DNA of 64,000 nt from Chondromyces crocatus (GCF_001189295.1 NZ_CP012159.1:10001856-10065855); one strand, 5' to 3'. Counted from the stretch's first letter, positions 16,249 through 24,997 are shown. Notes: generated by a model from the sequence alone, not told the origin. Numbers and translations are program-made.

Positions 16249-17013
16249 ATGGGATCCATCGATTACAGTCGGTTTTCCCGGGTGCTGGAGCGCTGCGAGG
16301 AGGTCGCCTCCGAGCCGGGCATGAAAATGAGCGTCGTCCGGGTCTACGAGGGAGCGCTCCGCGAAGCGGCGACGGCTTTCCTGGCCGCGCACGAGGCAGT
16401 CAAGAAGAGCGAAGCTTCGTACCGAAGGGAGCAACGTGAGCCCGCCGGGGCCCTGCTGACCCTGGATCGGCCATACCGTGAGGTCCGGGCTCGGGTGCTC
16501 GCATTCGCGCCGGAGTCGGTGCTTCCCGATTCGTTGCGGGTGCAGCAGAGCGACATGGAGCGGCTCGACGCCATCGAGAAGATGATCGACACGCTCGATG
16601 ATCACGCGGGCGAGACCTGGGCCGACGAGCTGGCGCAGGGCACCTTCGGACAGCTCGCAGCGAGGACGGTGAAGGTGCTGAACGAGGCGTCCTCCACGGA
16701 TTGGCGCCTCGCCGCGGCGCAGGAGGCGCGGGCGGCAGGGTACGGACCAGCATTCGAACGCTACCTGCGCTTCAAGCGCGCCGTCCGAGAGGCGCTCGGT
16801 CCGAAGTCGCGGCAATTTCAACGCATTCACCTGCGCACGCCGAACAGCGCCGATACAGGTCCGGAGACGCAGCCCGAGCCGCGGGGGGAGCCACCTCCCT
16901 CCCTGCCTCTGGGTTCGGTCGAGGCGATCCCGCCCACCGAGCGGGTGGGACGCGCCGCGCCCCCCGCCCAGTTCGGTATCCTCAAGCGCTCCGAGGTCCC
17001 CCCTCCGGGCTAG
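16249..17013 (+). CDS. Hypothetical helical protein
   Basis: A 254-residue protein of unknown function. The first 180 residues are strongly helical and charged (for example VLERCEEVASEPGMKMSVVR and MERLDAIEKMIDTLDD). The last 60 residues are Pro/Gly-rich and probably disordered. There is no signal peptide or membrane segment, so it is probably cytoplasmic. ATG 16249 is chosen because AAGGAGGT lies seven bases upstream (16235-16242), one of the best Shine-Dalgarno sites in the window. The upstream 220 bases are AT-richer and contain a 13-base dyad, AATAC-GTC-GTATT (16113-16125). Confidence 0.8.
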   Translation: MGSIDYSRFSRVLERCEEVASEPGMKMSVVRVYEGALREAATAFLAAHEAVKKSEASYRREQREPAGALLTLDRPYREVRARVLAFAPESVLPDSLRVQQSDMERLDAIEKMIDTLDDHAGETWADELAQGTFGQLAARTVKVLNEASSTDWRLAAAQEARAAGYGPAFERYLRFKRAVREALGPKSRQFQRIHLRTPNSADTGPETQPEPRGEPPPSLPLGSVEAIPPTERVGRAAPPAQFGILKRSEVPPPG

Positions 17014-17042
17014 CGCGGCGTTTCCCCTGGAACGGCACCGCT

Positions 17043-17672
17043 TCAGCCGAGGAACCGAGGCGGGGCGCCCGTCAGCCGAAGCAAGTCGACGGGTTTGTCG
17101 AGATCAGCGAGCACGCTGGCGTCTTCGACGTCCTCGTCGACCACCCCTTCGCCCAGCTCGCGCAGGTGGTCACGCAGTGGCGGAGGCGTCGGCTCTCGGT
17201 AGCGTGCGAGGGCTTCGACGCGGATGACGATCGGATGTCCTCCGCGCCCCTCGTGCCGCGGACGCACCGCACGCGGCGGGGGCTCGCCCTGCTCGAGACG
17301 CGCGAGGAGCCGGGACACGGTGGCCGCGCTGGCCGGCGGGACATCCACTGGCGAGACGATGGCGATGTCGGTATCGGCGAGACGGCTGACGGCGACCGCG
17401 AGAGATCCTGCGGGGCCGAGCTCGTCGTCGGCGTGGGAGACCAGGAGGTCGAGCCCGGGGCGCACATAGCCGATCAAGGTGGTGATCACCTGCTGGCGCG
17501 CGACGATGAGGACGCGCCCGCTCTCCGCAGCGAGCCGCGCCTCGGCGTGTGCGATGACCAGGGGGCGCTCCGGAGCTCCCTTGGTGGCACCGGGCCACGC
17601 GAGGAGCGCCTTGGGCCCCCCGATGCGCGTTCCACGGCCCGCTGCGAGAAGGATTGCGACAGGACGGCTCAT
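17043..17672 (-). CDS. MocA-like nucleotidyltransferase (molybdenum cofactor modification)
   Basis: A 209-residue NTP-transferase-fold protein. The N-terminal nucleotide loop is AAGRGTRIGGPKALL. A metal-binding aspartate lies in SPVDVPP, and GGHPIVI is typical of MocA/MobA-type enzymes. MocA converts molybdopterin to the cytosine dinucleotide form used by some hydroxylases. The gene overlaps the 3' end of xdhC by four bases (ATGA at 17669-17672), which points to coupled expression and a shared role in maturing the hydroxylase at 10.3-14.0 kb. CTP or GTP specificity cannot be read from the sequence. Confidence 0.85.
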   Translation of the reverse strand: MSRPVAILLAAGRGTRIGGPKALLAWPGATKGAPERPLVIAHAEARLAAESGRVLIVARQQVITTLIGYVRPGLDLLVSHADDELGPAGSLAVAVSRLADTDIAIVSPVDVPPASAATVSRLLARLEQGEPPPRAVRPRHEGRGGHPIVIRVEALARYREPTPPPLRDHLRELGEGVVDEDVEDASVLADLDKPVDLLRLTGAPPRFLG

Positions 17673-18625
17673 GCTTCTACCTCTGCGTGGGGATCGGGGG
17701 CTTCGACCAGGGCCTCGTTGACGGCGGACCAGCGGGCGCGCTGACGGCCAGCACGCCAGGCGATGAGCTCGGCGGCGATGGAGACGCCAATCTCGGCGGG
17801 GGTGCGGGCTCCGATGTCGATGCCGATGGGGATGCGCACGCGGCCCATGTCGGTCTCGCTGATCCCCTTCGCCTCCAGGCGCGCACGGGTGCGAGCCGCC
17901 TTGGCGCGACTACCGACCGCGCCCACGAAGCCGAAGCCACGCTGGATGGCCCACTCGACCGCTGCCTGGTCGAGCTGGTGGTCGTGGGTCATCACCACCA
18001 CGGCCGCCTCGGCGAAAGCGCCCTGGAAGAGCGCGGCCACCTCCGGATCATCGTGCTCGGCATGAACGAGACGCACGGCGTGCGCGGCTCGCGGCTCGTC
18101 GACGCGCAACCCCGGGGGGAGGTTCGCGCCTGCAGGAGGGGCCGCCAGGGGGACGAGGCGTGAGAGATCCGCGGCCGACTCGCGCGCGTCGCAGAGGGTG
18201 ACGCGGAAACCGAGCGCTGCGAGGAGCGGTGCCGTGAAGGTGCCGACGTGGCCCGCTCCCACCACGAGCACGTGGACGGCCGGGTGCATGGGCTCGATGA
18301 GAATCTCGACGGACCCGCCGCAGCACATGCCGAGGGAGGCGCCGAGCCGGAAGGTGTCGAGCCGGGGTGCACTGGTCGGGTCCTCGAGGGCGTGTCCCAT
18401 GGCGGAGAGGACGGCCTTCTCCACGGCGCCACCACCAACGGTGCCCACCGCGGTGAGATCTTCGAGGAGACAGAGCTTCTGCCCAGGGGTCGAGGGAGCC
18501 GAGCCATGACGCGCCACCACCGAGGCAAGGACGACCCGCCGTCCTCGCTCGAGCGCATCGAGGGCCACGCGCAGGACCTCGTGCGGCAAGGCAGTGCGCG
18601 GGATGAGCTGGCTCAGATCGGGCAT
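17669..18625 (-). CDS. xdhC: XdhC family molybdenum cofactor insertion protein
   Basis: A 318-residue XdhC/CoxI family protein. This family binds molybdenum cofactor, helps add the terminal sulfur and delivers it to xanthine dehydrogenase-type enzymes. The N-terminal domain has GTVGGGAVEK and MCCGGSVEILIEP. The C-terminal Rossmann domain has VLVVGAGHVGTFTAPLLAAL, DHQLDQAAVEWA, GAVGSRAKA and the closing PIGIDIGARTPAEIGVSIAA. All expected motifs are present. Start ATG 18625. It is divergent from the methyltransferase gene at 18668, leaving only 42 bases for both promoters. Confidence 0.93.
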   Translation of the reverse strand: MPDLSQLIPRTALPHEVLRVALDALERGRRVVLASVVARHGSAPSTPGQKLCLLEDLTAVGTVGGGAVEKAVLSAMGHALEDPTSAPRLDTFRLGASLGMCCGGSVEILIEPMHPAVHVLVVGAGHVGTFTAPLLAALGFRVTLCDARESAADLSRLVPLAAPPAGANLPPGLRVDEPRAAHAVRLVHAEHDDPEVAALFQGAFAEAAVVVMTHDHQLDQAAVEWAIQRGFGFVGAVGSRAKAARTRARLEAKGISETDMGRVRIPIGIDIGARTPAEIGVSIAAELIAWRAGRQRARWSAVNEALVEAPDPHAEVEA

Positions 18626-18667
18626 AGGTGAAATCCTAGCGGGCCCTCGCCGGGACGAAAGGATCAG

Positions 18668-20659
18668 ATGATTGCCCCCGCCACTGCCCCCGCGCTCGCC
18701 AGCGCACTCACCGACCCTGGCTTCACGCCCGGGCGGCGTCACTTTTCGGAGTTGCTCGATCTCGTCGCGAGAGGTGACGAGAGCCTCGGTGAGCTCGCCG
18801 AGAAGGCGCTGCGCCGCGTGGGCTCCGCTGCTTTGCCTGCTGCGCTCGCCCGAGCGGCCGATGCGCTGCCTCGAGAGCGCGCGCTGCTGATCCGGTTGAT
18901 CGGTCGAATCGCGATGACCCTGATCGAGGCGCCTCCGAACGCTGCCCCCCCCAGCAGCGCAGCGACCCCATCGACGCCCGTGGCGCCTGCAGGTGAAGCT
19001 CAGGAAGGCCAGGCCAACGACATGCACACGACATCCACGGAGGCGGCGCCGCTTGCTGCGGTCCGGGCGTTCCTGCTCGCACAGCTCCGCGACGAGGACG
19101 CGCGGACGCGGCGGCTCTCTGCGGTGGCCCTCGGAAAGCTCGGCGAGGGACCCACACCTGGCGAGATGGAGGAGGCGCTGCTGGCGGCGGCGCGCCAGGA
19201 GACCTCGCTGGATGCGCGGCGCGCGATGCTCTCGGCACTGGGTCGCGTGGGCGGGCGCGAGGCGCTCGCGCTGCTCGAAGGGCTGTCGCTGGACCAAGAG
19301 GTCGACACGGCGCGCTCGCGGGCCGCGCTGATGGTGAAGCGGACGCTGTCGCGCGAGCGCGCATCGTCGATCCGCGCCGAGGTGAAGCCGGAGCGTCCGA
19401 TGAAGATTGCGGCGCGCTGTCGACCAGGACTGGAGCGAATCCTCCAGGAAGAGCTCGCCACCGTCGGCGAGAAGATGCCGAAGGTCGCACACGACCCGCC
19501 CGGCGGCGTACGCGTGGAGCTGTCGCTGACGAAGCCACTGTCGGCACTGTTCCAGGCCCGGACGATGCTGTCGTTCGCGCTGGCCTTGCCGGCGCGTGCG
19601 CTGCGGGCCGGCGAGGACGTGGCCGACGCGGTGGCAGAGCGGTTGCTCTCGCGCGAGGCAGGCGCGGCACTCCGCGGACTCACCTCGGGGCCGGTTCGTT
19701 ACCGGGTGGCATGGGCGGCTGGTGGCAAGCGGCGGGCGATGACATGGAAGGTCGCGCAGGCAGTGCAAGCGCGCGCGCCCGATCTGGTGAACGATCCGCG
19801 CGACAGCGTCTGGGAGGTCCATGTTCACGAGTCGCACGATCGGGTGCGCGTGGAGCTGTCGCCGAGCGTGCCGGATCCGCGCTTCGCTTACCGGCAAGGT
19901 GACGTGCCGGCAGCATCGCATCCGACCCTCGCGGCAGCGCTGGCGCGGATCGCCGGGGCTCGACCCGACGACGTGGTGTGGGATCCGTTCGTCGGCTCGG
20001 GGCTCGAGCTCTGCGAGCGAGCGAAGCTCGGCCCCTATCGCCGCCTGATCGGCTCGGACATCGATCCGGACGCGCTCACGGTGGCGCGGAAAAACCTGAA
20101 CGCGGCGAGCGCGCAAGGGTTCGAGCTGTTCGAGTACGACGCGCTCTCGTTCGGGTTGCCCTGGGGTCGCGCAGGAAAGGGACGGGGGGATGGTGAGGCA
20201 CCCACGCTGATCATCACCAACCCGCCCATGGGACGCCGCGTGCATCGACGAGCCGACCTCGGCGACATGCTGGAACGCTTCATTCGCTGCGTGGCGGGGG
20301 TACTCGCCCCTGGGGGCAGGCTCGTGTGGATCTCGCCAATGCCGGCGCGAACCGAGTCGGCCGCAGAGCGATCAGGTCTTCAGGCCGGGCTGCTCACATC
20401 GATCGACATGGGCGGGTTCGAGGCGCAGATCCAGGTCTTCTCCAGAGAGATCGACGACGCCCGCGAGACGCGAAGCGCCCCCAGGCAGAGCGCCAACCGC
20501 TCGCCTGTTCAGGGCGAGAGCCGCCACCGCCGCCCCGACCACGACGGCGACGAGCATCAGGATCAACACGCTGCGCCAGGGCGCCCGCGCGGGCGGTTGG
20601 TCGGGAAGAACGAACCCACCCCCGGGCGCAGCGAACGGAGACGCGGCGGCCGGACCTGA
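18668..20659 (+). CDS. HEAT-repeat plus THUMP-like RNA/DNA methyltransferase
   Basis: A 663-residue fusion. Residues 1-225 contain HEAT-like helical repeats (LRDEDARTRRLSAVALGKLG, DARRAMLSALGRVGGREAL). From residue 245 (MKIAARCRPGLERILQEEL) it matches the THUMP/UPF0020 class of RlmL/Trm14-type guanine-N2 methyltransferases. The SAM loop is DPFVGSGLELC (about 439) and the catalytic motif IV is NPPMGRR (N518). The last 70 residues are a charged, Arg/Gly/Pro-rich tail. They lie antisense to the pseudokinase gene, which overlaps this gene by 288 bases tail to tail. Substrate RNA is unknown. The HEAT extension is unusual for this family and may be a docking surface. Confidence 0.85.
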   Translation: MIAPATAPALASALTDPGFTPGRRHFSELLDLVARGDESLGELAEKALRRVGSAALPAALARAADALPRERALLIRLIGRIAMTLIEAPPNAAPPSSAATPSTPVAPAGEAQEGQANDMHTTSTEAAPLAAVRAFLLAQLRDEDARTRRLSAVALGKLGEGPTPGEMEEALLAAARQETSLDARRAMLSALGRVGGREALALLEGLSLDQEVDTARSRAALMVKRTLSRERASSIRAEVKPERPMKIAARCRPGLERILQEELATVGEKMPKVAHDPPGGVRVELSLTKPLSALFQARTMLSFALALPARALRAGEDVADAVAERLLSREAGAALRGLTSGPVRYRVAWAAGGKRRAMTWKVAQAVQARAPDLVNDPRDSVWEVHVHESHDRVRVELSPSVPDPRFAYRQGDVPAASHPTLAAALARIAGARPDDVVWDPFVGSGLELCERAKLGPYRRLIGSDIDPDALTVARKNLNAASAQGFELFEYDALSFGLPWGRAGKGRGDGEAPTLIITNPPMGRRVHRRADLGDMLERFIRCVAGVLAPGGRLVWISPMPARTESAAERSGLQAGLLTSIDMGGFEAQIQVFSREIDDARETRSAPRQSANRSPVQGESRHRRPDHDGDEHQDQHAAPGRPRGRLVGKNEPTPGRSERRRGGRT

Positions 20660-22399
20660 AGCACCACCTGCGAAGGGCGCGCCTCCCGCAAAGGGAGCCA
20701 CGCCCGTCTCGCCAGGGCGCGGATGCTGCCCGAAGCCCGCCACCGGCGACGGACCGAGCAGGCCCCCCTGAGGAGGCATCGCGCCAGGGAAACCCACCGG
20801 AGGCGCTGCGCCTCCGGAGAACCCCACGCCACCATGCCCACCGAAGCCGGGCGGTGGCCCTCCCCCCTTCGAGGGATCACCAGGAGAGCCCCCTGCCGCC
20901 CCTGGTCCCCCAGGCGCGACCCCGCCGTACCCTCCAGGTTGTGGTGTCGGCCCGCCGTACCCTCCAAGTTGTGGTGTCGGCCCGCCGTACCCTCCAGGCG
21001 ACGGTGAAGCGTTGGGGGCCACGCCTCCATAGCCCCCTGGTGCGCCGTACGGTGCCGAGCGCGGAAAGGCCCCACCAGCAGCGGGGCCCGGGCCCGGGAA
21101 TGCCCCCGCACCGCCCCCCTGCGGAGACGGCGCGAACGCCGCCGCAGCACCGAAACTTGCGTGACCCGTCGCCGCTGACGAAGCACCGAGCCCCGGCATC
21201 GCGCGCTGCAAGCCCGCAGCGAGCGAGGCATCGGGCGACCCGTCACGCATGACGGTGCGCACATCGTCGTCGTCGTCTTCCGCGTACGAGGCGGGGAGCC
21301 CCTGCATCGGAGAGAGTCCCGCGCCGCGGCTCGCCCACGGCGCATCAGGCATCCCCGGCGAAGCCGACATGTCGAGCGCGACGGTGCTCCCCAGGTGCGC
21401 GCTCGCCGACGCTGGCAATGGCAATCCCGGCCTCGCCGCGGACGGGCCCGCCCCAGGTCCCCCACCACCTCGTGACGAAGGCGCTGGCGCAGGGATGTTC
21501 ACATGGCCGCTGTTCTCCAGGAGCCGCTGCACGGGGTACTCGCGCATCACGGTCGCGGCGCTGTCGTCGTCGTCGTCGTCCGCGAGGGGCTGCGCAACGC
21601 GAGGGAGAGCGTGAGGCGCAGCGCCGAACGCCGGCAGCCCCCCGGGCTGCCCTGGTGGCGCGGCGGGCTGACCGAAATGCCCCGCAGGGACACCTGCGGC
21701 TGGACGCTGCATGGGCTGCCCCGCAGCAGGTCGCACCCCGTGCCCTCCAGCGCGCGTGTGCTCGGACGCGTCCGTCGATCGCATCACGGTGCGGACGTCG
21801 TCGTCGTCATCCTCGTCGTTGGTGGCGTCTTCGTCTTCGAGCGGTCCCAGCGAGCGTACGGTCATGTCCGGATGCCATTCCTCCAGGGCGCGCCGCAGCG
21901 AAGCTGCATTGCGAATGCGATGCTCGGGTTCTCGCTGGAAGGCGCTGTCGAGGATGTGCTGGAGATCGTCATCCCCGACGTCGAACACGGCGAGGGGTGC
22001 CGGCGAAGCGGCAGCGAGGCGCTGCCTGGTCTCCACATCATTCGCGCCACCGAACGCCGAGGTCGCGGTGAGCATCTCGTAGAGCGTGGCGGCGATGGCC
22101 CACACGTCGTCCACGACAGAGAGATCGCCTCCAGCAGAGCGCTCGGGCGACTGATACGCGAGCCGCCCAGGGATCCTACGTACATCGACGAGTATCCCCT
22201 TCGATGAGCGGTCGACCGCGCTGGTGACGACACAGGCTGGCGAGATGCTGCCGTGGGCCACGCCCAGCGCATGCAGCGCCTCGACGCGCTTCGCGAGACG
22301 GATCGCCCAGCCCACCGCGTCGAGCTCGTTGAGCGGTCCATCGCGCGAGATTCGGTCGGCGAGCGTTTCCACGGAAGGCCCGAGCCTAGTACCGCTCAC
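20372..22399 (-). CDS. Pseudokinase with long disordered linker and membrane anchor
   Basis: A 675-residue protein with GTG start. Residues 1-175 match a Ser/Thr protein kinase C-lobe: LHALGVAHG (subdomain VIb), YQSPE (VIII, APE-like), DVWAIAATLYEML (IX) and a terminal Arg helix (HRIRNAASLRRAL). There is no N-lobe: no Gly-rich loop and no VAIK lysine. The HRD triad reads HGS (49-51) and the DFG position reads VDVRR. It should not transfer phosphate. A Gly/Pro-rich linker holds three acidic boxes followed by a TVMR motif (T204, T283, T382). One membrane helix lies near 608-628, with about 45 residues beyond it. It probably acts as a scaffold or receptor. Confidence 0.85.
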   Translation of the reverse strand: MSGTRLGPSVETLADRISRDGPLNELDAVGWAIRLAKRVEALHALGVAHGSISPACVVTSAVDRSSKGILVDVRRIPGRLAYQSPERSAGGDLSVVDDVWAIAATLYEMLTATSAFGGANDVETRQRLAAASPAPLAVFDVGDDDLQHILDSAFQREPEHRIRNAASLRRALEEWHPDMTVRSLGPLEDEDATNDEDDDDDVRTVMRSTDASEHTRAGGHGVRPAAGQPMQRPAAGVPAGHFGQPAAPPGQPGGLPAFGAAPHALPRVAQPLADDDDDDSAATVMREYPVQRLLENSGHVNIPAPAPSSRGGGGPGAGPSAARPGLPLPASASAHLGSTVALDMSASPGMPDAPWASRGAGLSPMQGLPASYAEDDDDDVRTVMRDGSPDASLAAGLQRAMPGLGASSAATGHASFGAAAAFAPSPQGGGAGAFPGPGPAAGGAFPRSAPYGAPGGYGGVAPNASPSPGGYGGPTPQLGGYGGPTPQPGGYGGVAPGGPGAAGGSPGDPSKGGGPPPGFGGHGGVGFSGGAAPPVGFPGAMPPQGGLLGPSPVAGFGQHPRPGETGVAPFAGGAPFAGGASGPAAASPFAAPGGGFVLPDQPPARAPWRSVLILMLVAVVVGAAVAALALNRRAVGALPGGASRLAGVVDLSGEDLDLRLEPAHVDRCEQPGLKT

Positions 22400-22496
22400 G
22401 CGAAGTTTGTATCAGGAAGCGCGCTCTTCGCGTCAGTCGAGCGACTGTGCCCGCGGCGTTCCATCGGGCAAGGATCCTGATACAAAGCAGAGGATG
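22397..22496. promoter_or_regulatory. Divergent promoter with perfect 12-bp inverted repeat
   Basis: TTTGTATCAGGA (22406-22417) and TCCTGATACAAA (22475-22486) are perfect reverse complements, 57 bases apart. Read in the direction of each gene, both give TCCTGATACAAA ending six bases before GTG 22399 and seven bases before ATG 22494. TGATACAAA fits an extended -10 element (TGnTAcAaA). Transcripts would then begin at or next to the start codon. The pair could equally be two half-sites for one regulator. No good -35 hexamer is visible. Confidence 0.5.
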
Positions 22497-22916
22497 GGTT
22501 CCTCTACCCTCACGACGAGAGGTCACTCCACGGGTCAAAAACCCCGCAATTTGCCCTCTCCGCGTCTGCCCTCGAAGACACACGCGTCCACCGACGCGAG
22601 CGCACCGAACGGCGTGAAAAGCGGGCTCAACCAGCGTCGAGCCGCAGTGCCGAAGCGCACGAGATGGGTGCTCTTGGCCGCCGTGACCGTCTTTCCGCTC
22701 GGCTGCGGACACACGCTGGTCATGAAAGAAACCCGCGACCCCGAGCAGCCGGCAACCACGGTTCGCTACCTTGGCGTACGCGGGGGGACACGGCTTTACC
22801 CGGACTACAGCGCCCTGAAGGCCAGCATCCTCGCGCCCCCCGGAACTCCCTCTGCCTCCGGAAGCACCATGCCAGCAGGTGCGCCCGCACGACCTTCCAC
22901 TGGAGTCACGCGATGA
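22494..22916 (+). CDS. Small lipoprotein of unknown function
   Basis: A protein of 140 residues from ATG 22494, or 89 from GTG 22647. The segment KRTRWVLLAAVTVFPLGC is a good lipoprotein signal with the lipobox Cys, so export is likely. The GTG 22647 start (PKRTRW...) would give a normal signal-peptide length. The ATG start adds about 50 charged residues before it. Only about 65 residues follow the Cys, rich in Pro, Ala and Ser. The stop overlaps the next start as ATGA (22913-22916), so the two lipoproteins are co-translated and may act together. Confidence 0.6.
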   Translation: MGSSTLTTRGHSTGQKPRNLPSPRLPSKTHASTDASAPNGVKSGLNQRRAAVPKRTRWVLLAAVTVFPLGCGHTLVMKETRDPEQPATTVRYLGVRGGTRLYPDYSALKASILAPPGTPSASGSTMPAGAPARPSTGVTR

Positions 22917-23674
22917 GGCAGCGCGTCATGACGCTCCTGGTCGTGTTCACCGCAGGGTGCGTCAGCAAGCAAGCGCTCACGGACCGCCTGGTCTCCGCCG
23001 CCCAGCCAGCACATCTCCCGCTCGTCGTCGCGTGCTGGGAGAAGCAAATCGAGACCGACGGCTTCCAGAGCGACTACACCGCCAGCCTGGATTTCACGGT
23101 CGAGAAGAAGACATCCCGCATCCTCCGAGCCCGTACCCGCAGCGTCGAACCGGATGACGCACAAGGGCGAGCGCTCGCCGCGTGCGTCGAGGAAGCCCTG
23201 GCCAGGACGACACTTCCCCGCGAGGCCGACGCCGAAGGACCAGGGTTCGTGATGGCCTCCGATGTCGAGGTCCGAGGCTATCGGATCGCGTTCGTCGGGC
23301 CGAAGGCAGAGACGCGGGAGCGCGCCGCAGAGCGTCAAGCGCACGTGCTCCTCGGCCCGCGCGCCGACCGCTGCCAGGGGCTTTACCAGTATGCCCCCCC
23401 CCGGGACGCCGCCACGCTGTCTGCCGAGCTGTCCGAGCGGGAGCGAAAGGTCGACGCCACCGCGAGCGGCGATCGCGACCAGCACGCGCGCGAGCTCCAG
23501 AAGACCTACGACACCCAGCTCGAACTGCGGGAACGCCTGCGGCTCGACGCGGCCCACCCCGACGTCCCCTTGCCGAGCCAGAAGCGCCTCCTCGAGGCGA
23601 TGCAGCAAGTCGAGCAGGATGCCCGCCGTACCGGTGCGTTGATCCGCTGTGAGCCCCCCCTGTCGCGTCGCTGA
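22913..23674 (+). CDS. Lipoprotein of unknown function, coupled to its upstream neighbour
   Basis: A 253-residue protein. The signal MRQRVMTLLVVFTAGC has a lipobox ending at Cys16. The mature part has a beta-rich region resembling the periplasmic AgmX/TonB-C-like pattern: VVACWEKQIETDGFQSDYTA and a CVEEALARTTLP segment are typical of myxobacterial proteins where a conserved Cys pair brackets the domain. A charged helix follows (SERERKVDATASGDRDQHAR). The start overlaps the upstream stop (ATGA), which fixes it at 22913. The function is unknown. Confidence 0.8.
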   Translation: MRQRVMTLLVVFTAGCVSKQALTDRLVSAAQPAHLPLVVACWEKQIETDGFQSDYTASLDFTVEKKTSRILRARTRSVEPDDAQGRALAACVEEALARTTLPREADAEGPGFVMASDVEVRGYRIAFVGPKAETRERAAERQAHVLLGPRADRCQGLYQYAPPRDAATLSAELSERERKVDATASGDRDQHARELQKTYDTQLELRERLRLDAAHPDVPLPSQKRLLEAMQQVEQDARRTGALIRCEPPLSRR

Positions 23675-23677
23675 ACG

Positions 23678-24997
23678 TCACTCCTTGGGCGGCGGCGCTG
23701 CCTCTGCTTCGGTCGGCACGATGCGCACCCGGCGCACTCGGCGCCCCGCGACGTCGATCGCCACCAGCGTGTACCCATCACACTCGACGCGCTCCCCGGC
23801 CTCCGGAGGGTGCTCAAGGCGCGCGATCATGTACCCGCCGACCGTCTCCACGCTCTTCATCTCGGGCAGCAGCACGATGTGCGCATCCCTCTCCAGATCG
23901 GCCAGGAGCACCCGCCCATCGACATCGACGATGCCACCACCCCGCCGGTGGATCGGCGGCACCTCCTCGTCATTCTCGTCACGGATCTCGCCGACGATCT
24001 CCTCGAGCAGATCCTCCATCGTGACGAGACCGATGAACTCCCCCGTGGCCGAGGTGATGATCGCCACGGGGACCTGGCGCGCCTGCATCTCCAGACGCAG
24101 CCGCTCCACGGTGGTGTTCTCTCGCGCGAAGATGGGCTTCCGCAACAGCTCCGCCACGCGCGACGCGCGGCGCCGCCCGCTCAGCACGTCGAACAGATCG
24201 CGCAGGTGCAGGTAACCGAGCACCGTCTTGCCCGTCTCGTCGAGCACCGGGTAGCGCGAGTAGCCCGCGTCCCCGGCAAGCTTGACCGCCTCGTCGATCG
24301 TCATGTTCCCGCGCAACGTGGCCGCGTCCGTGCGCAGCGACATCACGTTACGCGCCGTACGACGACGCAGATCGAAGATCCGGACCAGCATGCTGCGGAG
24401 CGCCGGATCGAGGCCTGCGGGGCTCCGCGTGAGCAACAACCGCAACTCCTCGGAGGTGTGCGCGATCTCTTCCTCCTTCGCAGGCTGGAGCCCGAGGAGG
24501 CGGACGAATGCATTCGCCAGTGAGTTCAGAACCCAGATGATCGGCCAGGCGAAGAGGAAGAAGCCGTGCAGCGGCCAGGCAGCGAACAGGGTGACTTGCT
24601 CGGTTCGCTGGATGGCGAGCGACTTCGGCGCCAGCTCTCCGATCACGGTGTGCAGCGCGGTGATCACGATGAACGAGATCGCGATCGCAATTCCGTGCGC
24701 ACCGATGCCGGACCAGCTCCCGAGCGGCTCCAGGAACGGCTCGATGAGGTGCGCGATGGCCGGCTCGCCGAGCCAGCCGAGACCCAGAGAGGCGAGGGTG
24801 ATGCCCAGCTGGTTTGCCGAGAGATACGCGTCGAGTCGCTGCGAGATGCGCAGGGCCAGCCGCGCACGCGCATTCCCTTCGCGCACCAGCTGCTCCAGCC
24901 GCGTCGGACGCATCTTCACGATCGCGAACTCCGACGCGACGAAGAAGGCGTTCAACAGCACGAGGAGCGCGGTGGCCAGGAGATAAACGATCGTCAT
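23678..24997 (-). CDS. CNNM/CorC-HlyC family membrane protein with CBS domains
   Basis: A 439-residue protein with the standard three-part layout. The N-terminal DUF21 membrane domain (residues 1-180) has about four helices and the motif SEFAIVKMRPTRLEQLV. The CBS pair (about 200-325) follows, then a CorC_HlyC domain (about 340-425) with a GGYMIARLEHPPEAGE segment. Members act in magnesium or cobalt efflux or resistance. Older annotations call them haemolysins, but this protein need not be one. Start ATG 24997. It ends three bases from the convergent lipoprotein gene. Confidence 0.92.
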   Translation of the reverse strand: MTIVYLLATALLVLLNAFFVASEFAIVKMRPTRLEQLVREGNARARLALRISQRLDAYLSANQLGITLASLGLGWLGEPAIAHLIEPFLEPLGSWSGIGAHGIAIAISFIVITALHTVIGELAPKSLAIQRTEQVTLFAAWPLHGFFLFAWPIIWVLNSLANAFVRLLGLQPAKEEEIAHTSEELRLLLTRSPAGLDPALRSMLVRIFDLRRRTARNVMSLRTDAATLRGNMTIDEAVKLAGDAGYSRYPVLDETGKTVLGYLHLRDLFDVLSGRRRASRVAELLRKPIFARENTTVERLRLEMQARQVPVAIITSATGEFIGLVTMEDLLEEIVGEIRDENDEEVPPIHRRGGGIVDVDGRVLLADLERDAHIVLLPEMKSVETVGGYMIARLEHPPEAGERVECDGYTLVAIDVAGRRVRRVRIVPTEAEAAPPPKE

